Assembly (NCBI GenBank): GCA_038049695.1 | Contig: CP142451.1 | Coordinates: 65,601,501-65,665,500 of the forward strand | Source: Cinnamomum chago | Taxonomy: Eukaryota; Streptophyta; Magnoliopsida; Laurales; Lauraceae | Direction of reading: 5' to 3' | DNA length: 64,000 nt | Shown here: one piece after another, positions 46,582 to 57,599 of the stretch | Layout of the letters: every line of letters starts with the position of its first letter | How positions within the stretch are numbered: position 1 is the stretch's first letter | Program-made: the position numbers and the translations under genes | The notes under the pieces: generated by a model | The model's database searches: none | What the model was told of the DNA's origin: nothing | Seen by the model: the letters and a program-made list of their open reading frames with translations, nothing else

Positions 46582-47727
46582 TGTTAGGTTTTTGTTTGTT
46601 ACAAATTTGATGGATTCACTTTCACCTTCACTATCAAATGATCACACACTCATGCTCATAGTTTTGACTTTGGAATCTAAGATTCTATCTTGCATTTGCA
46701 TATGTTTTTCAAATGATTTATTCATGCATCTTTTTAGAATCCAAATACTCTTTTGAAAACCTAATTCTTCATGCATTATTTTGGAAAATAAAATTAAGAA
46801 TCTAGGTTTGTGATTTGCATACATTCTCCATTTTCAGAATCATTTTATTATGCTTAAATCACACTGGCTTTGAGTTCCAAGTGTCATCTTTGGAATTTTG
46901 AAAACTCTGCAGGAACTCTTCCCAGGCCAGTTTGGTCGGTCGACCGACCCCTGTACCCGGTCGACTGACCCAACTGACTGTTGGGAAAACAACCAGTGTA
47001 CCCGATCGACCGAGCCATGCCCAAGTCGATCGGGTAACTAGCCTTTGGCCAATATGACCGTTAGGCCAAGTCGACCCGGGGGTCATGGGGTCGACCGGGC
47101 CAACTAGCCGTTGGACTGTTTTTTGTTTAAAAGTCTATTCCATTCCTTTCTTTCAAGAGGCTTGTTGGGCGATCTTTTGGAACTATTTTGAAACCTAAGA
47201 AAGGGGAATGAGCTGAGAAGGCTAGAGGGTCAATGGAAATCCTAAATGCTTGAAACGAAGGTATATCTTCCAAGTTAAGATTTGGTTTCCATTCCAATTG
47301 AAATCCATGCTTGCTCAAATATTTGAAACTTCACTTTAGAATGATTTCTAGCTTTGACTGATGTGTTTTGCCAACATAAAATCACTTTAGCATATTAGAT
47401 TGATTTGCAAACACTCATGTCTCAATCACATGTGTTTTAATCTTTAAACTTCATATAAGTTGTCTAACATGTCATTGCAAGTTGTTTGAACTTTTCATGT
47501 GATTAACTTACTACTTCAATCATCATTTTCTAAGCTTAGATTTTAAAATGCATCAGGCATTCATTTAAGAGCTTCATTTTAGAATTTGATTGAAGTAAAC
47601 ATTCATACACTTTGTGCACACACTTTAGCTAATTGTTGTGTATGTTTGTACCCTGATTTAAACTTTCATATCAGCCTATTTAAGAGGCAATTCTATTGAG
47701 CTTAAATTGTATATCTTAGAGTGTTTT
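46582..47727 (+). repeat. 3' LTR of B, first part
   Basis: Parallel to 32653-33800 with scattered substitutions. It is interrupted by the Tekay solo LTR; the duplicated GTTTT is 47723-47727. Confidence 0.88.
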
Positions 47728-50700
47728 TGTCACGCCCCCAAAACAAGAACATTGGGGGCGCGAAATGGGATTAAGGATAAATGTATTTTTCTCCCAAGAT
47801 CCGCGTGTGTGAAGACAACACATTCTGAATATTTTGCGGAAGCATTTGTGGCGTTGCGACCCGAAGTCCGTGGCCATCGGATTCCGCGTCGCACTCAACC
47901 TTTAGCCCATAGCTATTATATCAAGAACCATATCAGACTGGAGTAACCATCACAATAATTGACAGAGCTGACAGTAACAGGATATTACATTCCCAAATAT
48001 ATTCAAGTTACAATTATCAATGTACATTAATTAAGAATCCCAAGAAAAAGGCTAACAAAAGCCATACAACAAGACGCTATAAACCACTACCCAAATGTGA
48101 CGTAGCTCCGATGTCAAGCTCAATGTCTACATGACATAGCCGACAAACCAACCTGCAAAGCATGGCTCTACAGCCAACAAAAGCACTCAACTCGGGGCGA
48201 AGAAATCTGAACCTGAGTACCAAAAGTAGTGGGTCAGACACGACGGTCTGGCAGGTGGATGAAAAGAACACAATATAGCGAATAATAATACAAATGATAA
48301 ATCATGCTATTTGCTCAAAATGCTGCATATAATTAAACGGGTGCAAAGTCGGGAATCTCGGGGAAAACTTGTATTCATTTCAAGCACGGGTAAAACATGA
48401 ACATCTAATAAAACATGTATTCATTTACATCATCTCTAATCATAGATATTTGACAATCGGGTATTCGTCTAAAACATGTATAAATATAGTGGTTTGACAA
48501 AACAAACGTTCATTTGAAACTGAAGTAAAACACAAGTATACAACAAATCAGGTATCCATGGCAGTCTGGCAAAACTACTGTCCATTTGAAACATATGTGA
48601 AAAATACGGATATTTAACAAATCGGGTGTTCGTTTAAAACAGGTGTAACCAAGGAAATCTGACAAGACTAATGTTCATTTAAAACATATCTCAAAGCAGG
48701 GATATTTAATAAATCGGATATTCATTTGAAACCGGTATAAACACAGATATCTGACAAAACAGGTGTCATTTCAAACATATTTCAAAGCATGGGTATTTAA
48801 CAATTCGGGTATTCATTTAAAAACAGGTATAAATATAGATATCTGACAAACCAAATGTCCTTTAAAACAAGGCACGGGTATTTAACAATTCGGGTATTCA
48901 TTTAAAAACAGGTATAAATATAGATATCTGACAAACCAAATGTCCTTTAAAATAAGGCACGGGTATTTAACAATTCGGGTATTCCCTTAAAACACGTGTA
49001 ATCATATAAATCTAGCAAAATCATTGATCGTATGGAATATATGTAAAAGCATGGTTCTTCAACAGATCGGGCATTCATTTAAAACATGTGCGGGTACAAA
49101 GAACAGAGAATAATATAATAATGACTGAATTTACATTGGGGAATATTAGCACTTGTTTAAATAACAACTTTCATAAAGGAAACGAATCATTTATCGGAAA
49201 GCAAGTAAACAATATAAAACATGTCGGGTGTCCAAGGAATCGGGAACTGGCAAGATGGAAACCACACGAAGCTAAGTCCTCTATCACTAAAGCGATAGAG
49301 CAATAACTAGGCCCTGATCTCAGTCACTCGAGGTGAGGAGAAGCAGGGGATCTCATATCAATACATATACATATACTAGGCCCTGGTCTCAGTCACTCGA
49401 GGTGAGGAGAAACAGGGGATCTCATGAATGCATATACATATACTATACGGGACCACGGTAGCGAGCCGGGCATCGGGGACCACAGTAGCAATCTGCGGTA
49501 TCGGGACAAGGCCACGGTAATAACCGGGTATCGGGACGGGACCACGGTAGTAACCGGGTATCGGGATCCAAGCTGCAGCTGGCGGGACAAGATGGGGATC
49601 TCCAAGTCGGTTGATCAGACCAACATGGTTATCCAAGCTTAGTGGTGCCGACTCATAGGTTAAAACCAATCGAGACATATGCAAGCAAGTCAAGTACAAT
49701 AAATAACGGGCAAGACGGGGGTGCTCAAGGGCACACTATCATATCATGTCGGGCAATATATCTCGGGGCAAATAACTGTTACTAGAGTAACTCCAATGCT
49801 TTCGGGGAAACAAGTAAATCAAGTACAATAAATAAACGGGTAAAACGGGGTGCTCAAGGGCACACTTTCATTTCATATCATGTGATGCAAATCTCGGGAA
49901 ATGAGGAAATATAATGCACTATACCATTTCGGGAAAAATATTGATTGCAAGATCTACTTAAGTGAATAGGGGTCCCGTATGTCGATTATGATAATTACTT
50001 GGTACTCCTTGAGTTTGAAGACATTCCGGGCTCCTTATGCACTTTTACTATTTTCACAACTTAAAATGAGCTTATGGGTAGTACTAGATTTCATACTAGG
50101 AAAAATCAAGGTTATAGACGGTCCATCCTAGGCATGACGTTAATTCAGAAACATCGACCAACCTATTCAGTCATCGAAAGGAATGGAATTCGCGATAACC
50201 AAGGCAAAAGACTTATATTTGGATATAAAGGAGTTATCGCGTCATTCCATCCCGTTCAAGATTGAAACGGATTGAACTTCGATGCCACTAAACTAACCGT
50301 GAGAAGCGTCGGCACAAGACATCTCACCCATAGTCCAATTAGTCCAAAAAGGGTAGCCAAGGTCCCACCTAGCACTAAGGAAAAAAATAAAATTCTCAAA
50401 ATCCACCGGACTCAAACTGAGTCCATCGATCGGCCAAAATTTTCTGAACAGGGACCGATCGATCGGCCGAAATTTCTACACAGGGCCCGATCGATCGGTC
50501 CAAAAACCCTTACAGTTACTGACAGACCGATCGATCGGTCTGCACGTCCGATCGATCGGTCCTGGGCGCAGTGCAGGTCCGGGACTTGGATTTTCTTCAT
50601 TTTTCTTTCCTTTCCTTCCAACATATAATCAATCACATAAAACTATAAAAAAGGGGACTTAATCACATGTTTCCAAGACATTAAAATGAGCTAAAGAGCC

Positions 50701-51941
50701 CCTCATTCCAAGTTCCTCCATTTCCATCCTTTCCATCTATTCCATCCACAATAAAACTCAAAGTGGAGAAAACTCATTCATGTGAAACCATTTGAAATTC
50801 TTGACAATAGGATGCATGCACTTTCAAGAGCTTAACAAGAAAGAATAACTCATCAATAAGCACATCTCATAATCAATATTTATCATATCAAAAACAACTA
50901 TTAAAATTACCAAAACCATCAATGAAATCAAGATTTTCACCAAAACATGTTAATAATCAAAACGATCCAATCAACCACTTGCCTTTGACTCTAATCAAGC
51001 AAATCAAGCTCCTAATCACCTCTCAAGCTCAAGATCCACAATCTCTACAAAAACCCCCAAAACAACCCTAAAATGGGTTAAACAATGAAATGACAATGAA
51101 ACCTTTCAATAATCAAGGTGGAGCTTCTCTAAGGCTAGTAGATTACAATTCTAGAAGATGGGAAGAATCACTTACTTGGATGACCTTCAAATGAGAAGAA
51201 CAAGCTCAAGGGAAGTCTTGTGATGGAGGGTTCTCTTCACAAATGGTACCAATGGAAAGCTTGCAAGATGAGGAAGAAGAAGACGGTCTCCATTTCGAGT
51301 TTGGTGAACTATTGGTGTGGCTTGGAGATGAAGAAGCAAGAAGAAGAAGAGAGCACAAGGAACCCTAGGCTCAATAGTTGCTGATTTGTGCTGGAAATGA
51401 AGATGGGGAAGAAGGGAGGTGGGTTCTCTTATAGCAAGTGAGAAGGGGTCCCACAACTTAAAGAACTTGGGTGGCTGAAATCATCTAATTCGGGACTTCG
51501 GATGGATTCGACGAAGAAGGAAGAAATGATCGTCGAAATATCTAGTTTCCAAAAAGTATATGTTTCACGGATTTCGAGAATATCGAGTTTTGGGTACAGA
51601 TTTGGTGTGAAAAGACTGTTTTGCCCTCAAGGCCAAGAAATCGGGTTTTGGGTTCTCAAATGGATACGAGATCAACATGAAAGTTGTAGGATTCCTCAAG
51701 ATGAATGCAACGGGCCAAAATCACGATACGAAACAAATCGGGAAAATCTCACAAGAAAAGCAAAGCCAAAAACGGAACCCCTAAAGGGCCCCACAAGCTA
51801 CCAAAGCACTCAAAAGCCCAAAACTAGAAGAAAAACCATTCTAGCTCACAAAATCAACCCAAAAACTACTAATCCCACTAAAAGAACTAATCCACAAATA
51901 AAACGACACTAATCCAAGAGATTAGGGATCGGGTTCTCACA
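47728..51941 (-). repeat. Solo LTR of a Tekay-type gypsy element (TSD GTTTT)
   Basis: 4214 bp with exact duplications GTTTT (47723-47727 and 51942-51946). Similar to 22166-25922 along much of its length but longer, mainly from extra tandem repeats (about 48340-49090). The palindrome array is different: CGATCGATCGG at 50456, 50488, 50528 and 50549 in place of CGCTCGAGCGA. A duplicated segment lies at about 49310-49440. Confidence 0.9.
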
Positions 51942-51946
51942 GTTTT

Positions 51947-52374
51947 TGTATAGACACCTTCTGAGAGAAAACTTTCATTTGTAAAGGTTATTGCTTAGCC
52001 AAAGAAAAACACATTGTAAAGGTTATTGCTTAGCTTTAGAAAAGGATCTTGTAAAGGTTGTTGTTTAGCCTAGAAAAAACAACATTGTAAAGGTTATTGC
52101 TTAGCCTATTAAAAAGCATAGTTAGTGGAAATCCGGTGGGGTGATTGGATCACAAGCCGGTAGTAGATGTAGGCATTGAGGCCGAACCACTATAAATCTT
52201 TGTGTAATGGTGTATGCTTGTGGTGATTTCTTTTGTTAGCTTCCGCATCTTGTTTGGTAAATCATCACTTGTGACTAGTTTATTTTAAAGAAATTAAAAT
52301 TTGTCTATATTGGTCACATATTGTAGCACACCCTATTCACCCCCCTCCTCTAGGGTTCCGATCCAGGACTTTCA
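51947..52374 (+). repeat. 3' LTR of B, second part
   Basis: Continues B's LTR with four hairpin units (51975-52115), the block GCCGAACCACTATAAA near 52181-52197, a short C run and CA at 52373-52374. Confidence 0.88.
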
Positions 52375-52605
52375 GTTTGAAGACCCTAAGAAGCCTAATC
52401 ATGTGTATCATCTTAGAAAGACCCTATATGGTCTCAAACAAGTCCCTAGAGCTTGGTATGAAAGGCTTACTCAATTCTTAATTGATCAAAATTTTGAAAG
52501 GGGTAGTGTGGATAAAACTCTCTTTATTCAAAATAACAATGATAACATTTTGATTGCTCAAATTTATGTTGATGATATTGTGTCTGGATCTACTTATAAT
52601 GATCT
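52375..52605 (+). pseudogene. pol: Sirevirus A reverse transcriptase, continued
   Basis: Resumes after B with FEDPKKPNHVYHLRKTLYGL and the catalytic YVDD in [16 protein letters not shown] (about 52560-52600). It is cut by element D directly after this motif. Everything downstream in A's pol is missing. Confidence 0.92.
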
Positions 52606-53984
52606 TGTTAGGGATTTTGTGTATTGCAATTTGATGGATGCATTATCATAACATTTGAATTTTCACACATGCATTGATTTAGAAAATCTTGAAATCTTGA
52701 TTTATACATGCATTGTTTTTAAGATTTGTAAAAGTATTGATTTATGCTTGTTTTGTTTTTAAACTTGGATGCATTTGTTTTTGAAAAGAAGTTTTAGAAA
52801 TCAAGCAAGCCTATGAGTTTTAAATCTTTCAAATCATTTTAGGCCATTTATGTTTCATGTTTTTAAACCTCTTAGTTTGATTTAAAACATGATTCCAAGC
52901 TTGATTCAATGGCCCAAAAGTCCCCATATAAAAATACTTTGAAACTTGCAATTTTAGGGGATTTTGGTCCCAGGCCAGAAACGCAGTGTACCAGGTCGAC
53001 CGAGCCAGGCCCACCTTTTTCTATGATGTGTTCAATCCATTCTTTTTCTAATCTTTGATTTATGTTGGATTGGATTCTTCACCCTTGATTTCTAACCAAG
53101 TTGTTTTAAAATCTTTCTTAATCATGCTTAGACAAAATCTTTGTTTTTCTTTCATAGCATGAGTCTTTTACTTGGTTGAAACATTGTTTGTTGTTTTCAT
53201 TCATTTAAACTTTAGTTAAATTAATTTGGTTTTGAAAACAACATTGCACATGCATCACATGTTCTAAGTTAGTCATTTTCATACAACTTGTGAGTCTTTG
53301 ATTTTCATATCATTAACAAGTTGATATTCATACATGTGATTTGCATTAAACTTCAATCAAATCTTTTATGAGCCTTAAACTTTGAAATTGCTTTAAGCAA
53401 TATTTAATTGAGCTTTGTTTTTAACTTGATTGAAGTTATCACACACATCATGAGCATACACGTTTGCATTCATTTAGTGTTTGTGTGAGTTTGTTATTCA
53501 CTTTCATATCCGCCTATTTTAGAGGCAAATACATTGAGCTTTAATTGTATCTCTTAGAGTGTTCTTTTGTGAAGACACCTTCTTAGAGAAATCTTCATTT
53601 GTAAAGGTTATTGCTTAGCCTAAGAAAAGCATTGTGTAAAGATTATTGCTTAGCCTAGAAAAGCATCTTGTAAAGGTTGTTGTTAAGCCTAGAAAAACAA
53701 TATTGTAAGGGTTATTGCTTAGCCTATTAAAAAGCATAAATAGTGGAAATCCGGTGGGGTGATTAGATCACAAGCAGGTAGTGGACGTAGGCATTGAGGC
53801 CGAACCACTATAAACCTTTGTGTTGTGGTGCTTGCTTTTGTGGTGATTGTTTATATTAGCTTCCGCATATTGTTTGATTAATCATCACTTGTGACTAGTT
53901 TAAGTTAAAATTGGTCTAAATTGGTCATAATTGTAGCTCACCCTATTCACCCCCCCCTCTAGGGTTCGGATCCCAGGACTTTAA
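52606..53984 (+). repeat. 5' LTR of D (with internal deletion)
   Basis: Begins TGTTAGGG and ends AA where CA is expected (53983-53984). Compared with the 3' LTR it lacks about 280 bp at position 53012, which removes two of three GGTCGACC palindromes and the TATA box present at 58071-58078. It has hairpin units at 53600-53735 and a run of 8 C. Confidence 0.85.
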
Positions 53985-53986
53985 AT

Positions 53987-53999
53987 TGGTATCAGAGCC
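53987..53999 (+). promoter_or_regulatory. Primer binding site of D (tRNA-iMet)
   Basis: TGGTATCAGAGCC, two bases after the 5' LTR. Confidence 0.88.
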
Positions 54000-54085
54000 T
54001 CGTGCTCTATCTTTTAGGATCAAGTGTTTGGAACTCTTGATTAGGTGTAAAAACCTAGAGTTTATAACCCTAGATTTGTGTTTGA

Positions 54086-55528
54086 ATGAATACCTTTGAT
54101 ATGGATTCCACTATGATAGATTGTTTAGATTCTTGTGTAGATTCTTCTAGACCCCTCTTTCTTCCATCTATTGGAGATTCAACCCTTCAAATAAATGAAT
54201 CTCAATGTGACTTAAAAGAAGAAGAATATGATGAAAATGAAGATGATCTTCAACAAGCCTATGAAGAATTATATACATTATCTTTAAAGCTTAACAAGAA
54301 GAATATAAGTTTAAGAGAAGAATCTAAAAGGCTAAACAAAGAATTAGTCTCTTCTAAAGATGAACTTAGAAAGAAAGAAGAAGTAATACAATGTCTAGAC
54401 TCTAAGTTCATGATCTCTTTAAATAACCTATCTAATATCAAAGATGAACTAAATGAATTAAAGATAGGAAATGATGATCTTAAAAAGGAAAATTTAAACC
54501 TAAGAGATCTATTAAAAAGGCAAGACAAAGACTTTATCAATTTAGAATCCAAGTTGACAATTTCCATGGAAAACATGTCAAATGTTCAAAGTAAGTTAAA
54601 AACCTTAGAACTTGGTTCTAATGTTGTTAATGAACTTAATTTCAAATTAAAACTTGCCATTGAAGAGCTAATCAAATATAAGGAAATTGAAAATGATCTT
54701 TTAAAAGTCAAAAATGAAAATTCAATCCTTATAACCAAAGTCACTCAACTTGAAGGATATAAACAAAAGTATGAGTGCAAGTTTACCCAAAGTGAAGAGA
54801 GACTTGAAAAATTATTTAAATTGGGTAAATCTCATGGAGATAGGACGGGTCTTGGTTTTGATAGGAATATTTCACATGACCCTAAATTCACCAACACATT
54901 TGTGAAAGGTGAGTCCTCTTTCTCTAGCACTCTTTCTCCTTTGCCCAAATCCAAATGTATTTATTGTGGCATTGAAGGGCATTTTAGGTTTGAGTGCAAA
55001 TTAAGAAGAAGCCATGTGTCTAAACCCATCTTTGAACCCAAAAAGGTAGAATCTAAATCCATGAAGGGTAAGACACTAAAAATCAAAGAAGACTCCAAAA
55101 AGATTAAACAAGTTAAATCAATTAAAATGGAGTCTCCTAAAATAGATTCTAAAAAGTTTAAACAAGTTAAACCAAGTATAAAAGAATCTATAAACAAAAA
55201 GCTTCTCAACCTATCTCCCTTATATCAACCCATGAAAGAACTTTTGAAGAAAGTAACAAAGTTAAATTTAAAATTCAAAAGTCAAATAAAGGGAGAATAT
55301 AAGAAGAAAAGAAAAATGAACCAATCCCCTAAGAAACAATCTCACCAACTTCAAAAGACTAATCACCAATCTAAGGTAAATATAGTCAAATCAAAATATC
55401 ATGGTGATAAGTCCAAATTGAAAATTTATCAAGTCAAATCTCCTTTAGTTGGTGGAAATTCAAAAATAGTCTCCAAAGCTCAAGACCTTAGGTGGATTTC
55501 TAAAGTTAGATACTTAGACAAACCTTAA
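54086..55528 (+). CDS. gag: Element D coiled-coil / CCHC protein (intact, 480 aa)
   Basis: The only complete ORF of its kind here. The start ATG 54086 is 86 bp after the PBS and is shared with B. Residues 1-55 are acidic (SQCDLKEEEYDENEDDLQQ); about 55-240 form a long coiled coil; SHGDRTGLGFDRN follows; the zinc knuckle is CIYCGIEGHFRFEC at 291-304; the tail from 310 is Lys-rich, about pI-basic, and ends with LRWISKV. It matches the Gag middle of Sireviruses A and E and stops at the protease border. It lacks the capsid-like domain and the first knuckle. An RNA-binding, self-associating role is plausible but inferred. Confidence 0.88.
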   Translation: MNTFDMDSTMIDCLDSCVDSSRPLFLPSIGDSTLQINESQCDLKEEEYDENEDDLQQAYEELYTLSLKLNKKNISLREESKRLNKELVSSKDELRKKEEVIQCLDSKFMISLNNLSNIKDELNELKIGNDDLKKENLNLRDLLKRQDKDFINLESKLTISMENMSNVQSKLKTLELGSNVVNELNFKLKLAIEELIKYKEIENDLLKVKNENSILITKVTQLEGYKQKYECKFTQSEERLEKLFKLGKSHGDRTGLGFDRNISHDPKFTNTFVKGESSFSSTLSPLPKSKCIYCGIEGHFRFECKLRRSHVSKPIFEPKKVESKSMKGKTLKIKEDSKKIKQVKSIKMESPKIDSKKFKQVKPSIKESINKKLLNLSPLYQPMKELLKKVTKLNLKFKSQIKGEYKKKRKMNQSPKKQSHQLQKTNHQSKVNIVKSKYHGDKSKLKIYQVKSPLVGGNSKIVSKAQDLRWISKVRYLDKP

Positions 55529-57200
55529 GGCCTTGAACCTTCTTGACCAACCTATTCTTTATAGTTAAATCACTTTGTTGGTCATGTTGCATTTGCATTT
55601 TGTTTCTATATAGTTACATTTATTAAAATGCAATGTTTATTTATGATCAATTGATTTTGTCTTCATGTACATTTCTAGTTGCATATCATGGTTTTCAAAA
55701 TCATTTGATTTTAATTTCATCATGTTAGAATTGCTTTTTGCTCATATTTAGTTATATCTCTTGCATTGCATTTCTATACATGTTCAATTGATTGTGATTA
55801 CAAAAGCTTTCTAGCTAGATTATTCATGATCAATTGTTGTTATAAGCCATTTGCATCTTTGCTTATTTAGTTATATTCTTTTTATATGCAAATGTCATTT
55901 GGTTCCATGTATGGTTGTGATATTAGTTATATGTGTAGAATCCATACTAGAACTCGAATCCATCCTCTATGCCTTCTAGTCATTTCTTTTTGGATGGTTA
56001 TGATGTTGATTCATGTGTATTCTCTAAGTGATGTCTTCCTTATACATGTTTCAACATCATAGTAGTGATCTTAATCATATGAACTTCTTTGAGATCCATT
56101 CCTTGTATTTCATAGTTATATGTTTGATGGATATCTTAGATGTTGAATTCATATGATTTTGTCACTTTGAAAATTGCATGCATTGCCAAGTTATATCCTT
56201 TTACATTGCAATTTCTCTTGTTCATCACTTTGCTCATTAGTTATATCTTTAAAAGTGATGAATATCTATTTATGATGCTTGATGGAATTTTGTGTTTGTC
56301 ACATCCTTGCTATTAATCATGTTGTCATATTCAATTGGTTTCATTTGGTATAATTTTCCATTGATTTCATATCCAATTGATGTCTTATCTTGTGTATGTG
56401 ATAGACCTTGTGTACATTGGATTGAACTTGATAGTAATATATTTGTTCCATATCACACACCATTAGCATCATAATTTTCATGATTGCCTCCTCTCTTGCT
56501 CATATAAGTAAATCTCATGACCACCATGTTTATGTGTTCATAATATTGGTTGGTTAATTGTTGAGGTAGGCTTCATGTTTGAATTTCATTTCACTCATCT
56601 TGCACATTAGTAGTCACATTTATTGATTGAATGAAATGATTTCAAAACTTTCATAGCATATGTTCTTCATAGTTAAATTGATTGATGCTATGTTTATTAA
56701 ACCCCTTTTCATCATGGATAGCTCTAATTTGGATTTATCTTAATAGTTATATTCTTTATAACTCCATTTTAGAGTGATTGATTTAATAGTCTTATCCTTA
56801 AATCTCAATTGGTATTATTTATTTTTTCAATTGATATCCATGATCGCTTTTCCCATTGACCTTGCTCTTTTGGTAATTTGATCATTTTGTGCTCTATAGT
56901 TAAACATGTCTAATCTTTTCCTTGAAATTGACCCTCAATTGGTTAAACCATCTTCTTCTTGAACCAAATAGTTATATCTTTCTCAAAAGTTTGACAAAAG
57001 GAGAGAATGGATTAAGGGGGAGTGTAAACCTTCATAGGAAGTATTACTTTTGATCAAATTGACCATTGGATTGACTTTGAACCCTTAGAGACTACTGACC
57101 ATACATGATAACCTGTTATGAATTTCATTTTCGATTTCTTTTATTAACAGGTGCTACTAAAAGGTATTTTCCTTGTTTAATGTGTGTAGGTACCTTTGTA
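55529..57200 (+). other. Non-coding middle of D with TAGTTATAT repeats
   Basis: No supported ORF. Exact TAGTTATAT occurs at 55749, 55868, 55924, 56113, 56238, 56744 and 56969, with TAGTTACAT at 55611 and TAGTTAAAT at 55562 and 56680, often 50-130 bp apart. The first 120 bp are almost identical to the matching part of C. Confidence 0.8.
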
Positions 57201-57599
57201 ATTTAATTTCAAAAGGGGAGAGAGCATTCAAGTTCTCTAAAGGAGAAGAGAATGTCCAAGCTTCCTAAGGGGAGATATTGTATGATCTTCTACAGAGGGA
57301 GAGAATGCATATCTTGCCAAAGGGAGAGAGAGGCATGGTCAAAGGGGGAGAGGCAGAAGAAAGAAAGCTTGGGAGCTAAAGAAGATGTTTGGCTATAGAG
57401 AGAAAGATGAAAAGAAAGCTTGAAGAATGATCAAGCTCCAAGCATCAAGAAGATTGAAGAAAAAGTCCAAGAGCCCAAGCTAAGAGAAGAAGCATCCAAG
57501 AGATTTCAAGATGTGTCCAGCTTAGGGGGAGCTGAAGACTTAGTGTGTAAAACTCGGTGTTGAGTAAGTTGCCATCAAATTGCAAAGGGGGAGATTAAT
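57201..57599 (+). promoter_or_regulatory. Multiple polypurine tracts of D
   Basis: AAAGGGGGAGA-like blocks between 57213 and 57355, and a terminal one at 57584-57594. TAAT follows before the LTR TG at 57600, so the last PPT is offset by a few bases compared with B. Confidence 0.78.

Larger units (their letters stand above)
32653..52374 (+). mobile_element. Element B: pol-less Sirevirus-like element (TSD GTTTG)
   Basis: Target duplications GTTTG at 32648-32652 and 52375-52379 are exact, and removing B rejoins the RT of A in frame. Its own parts are a 5' LTR (32653-33947 and 41765-42077), PBS, a coiled-coil/CCHC ORF (42177-43590), a second ORF (44638-45794), several polypurine tracts and a 3' LTR (46582-47727 and 51947-52374). 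Element C and a Tekay solo LTR are nested in the LTRs. No protease, integrase, RT or RNase H motif was found between PBS and PPT. Confidence 0.88.

Noticed and set aside
50272..50628. 118-codon ORF rich in Asp-Arg-Pro repeats
   Set aside because: It is simply translation of the CGATCGATCGG palindrome array in a solo LTR.
52301..52380. RT ORF of A starting at 52301
   Set aside because: The first part is B's LTR read through; true RT sequence begins at 52375 after the GTTTG duplication.
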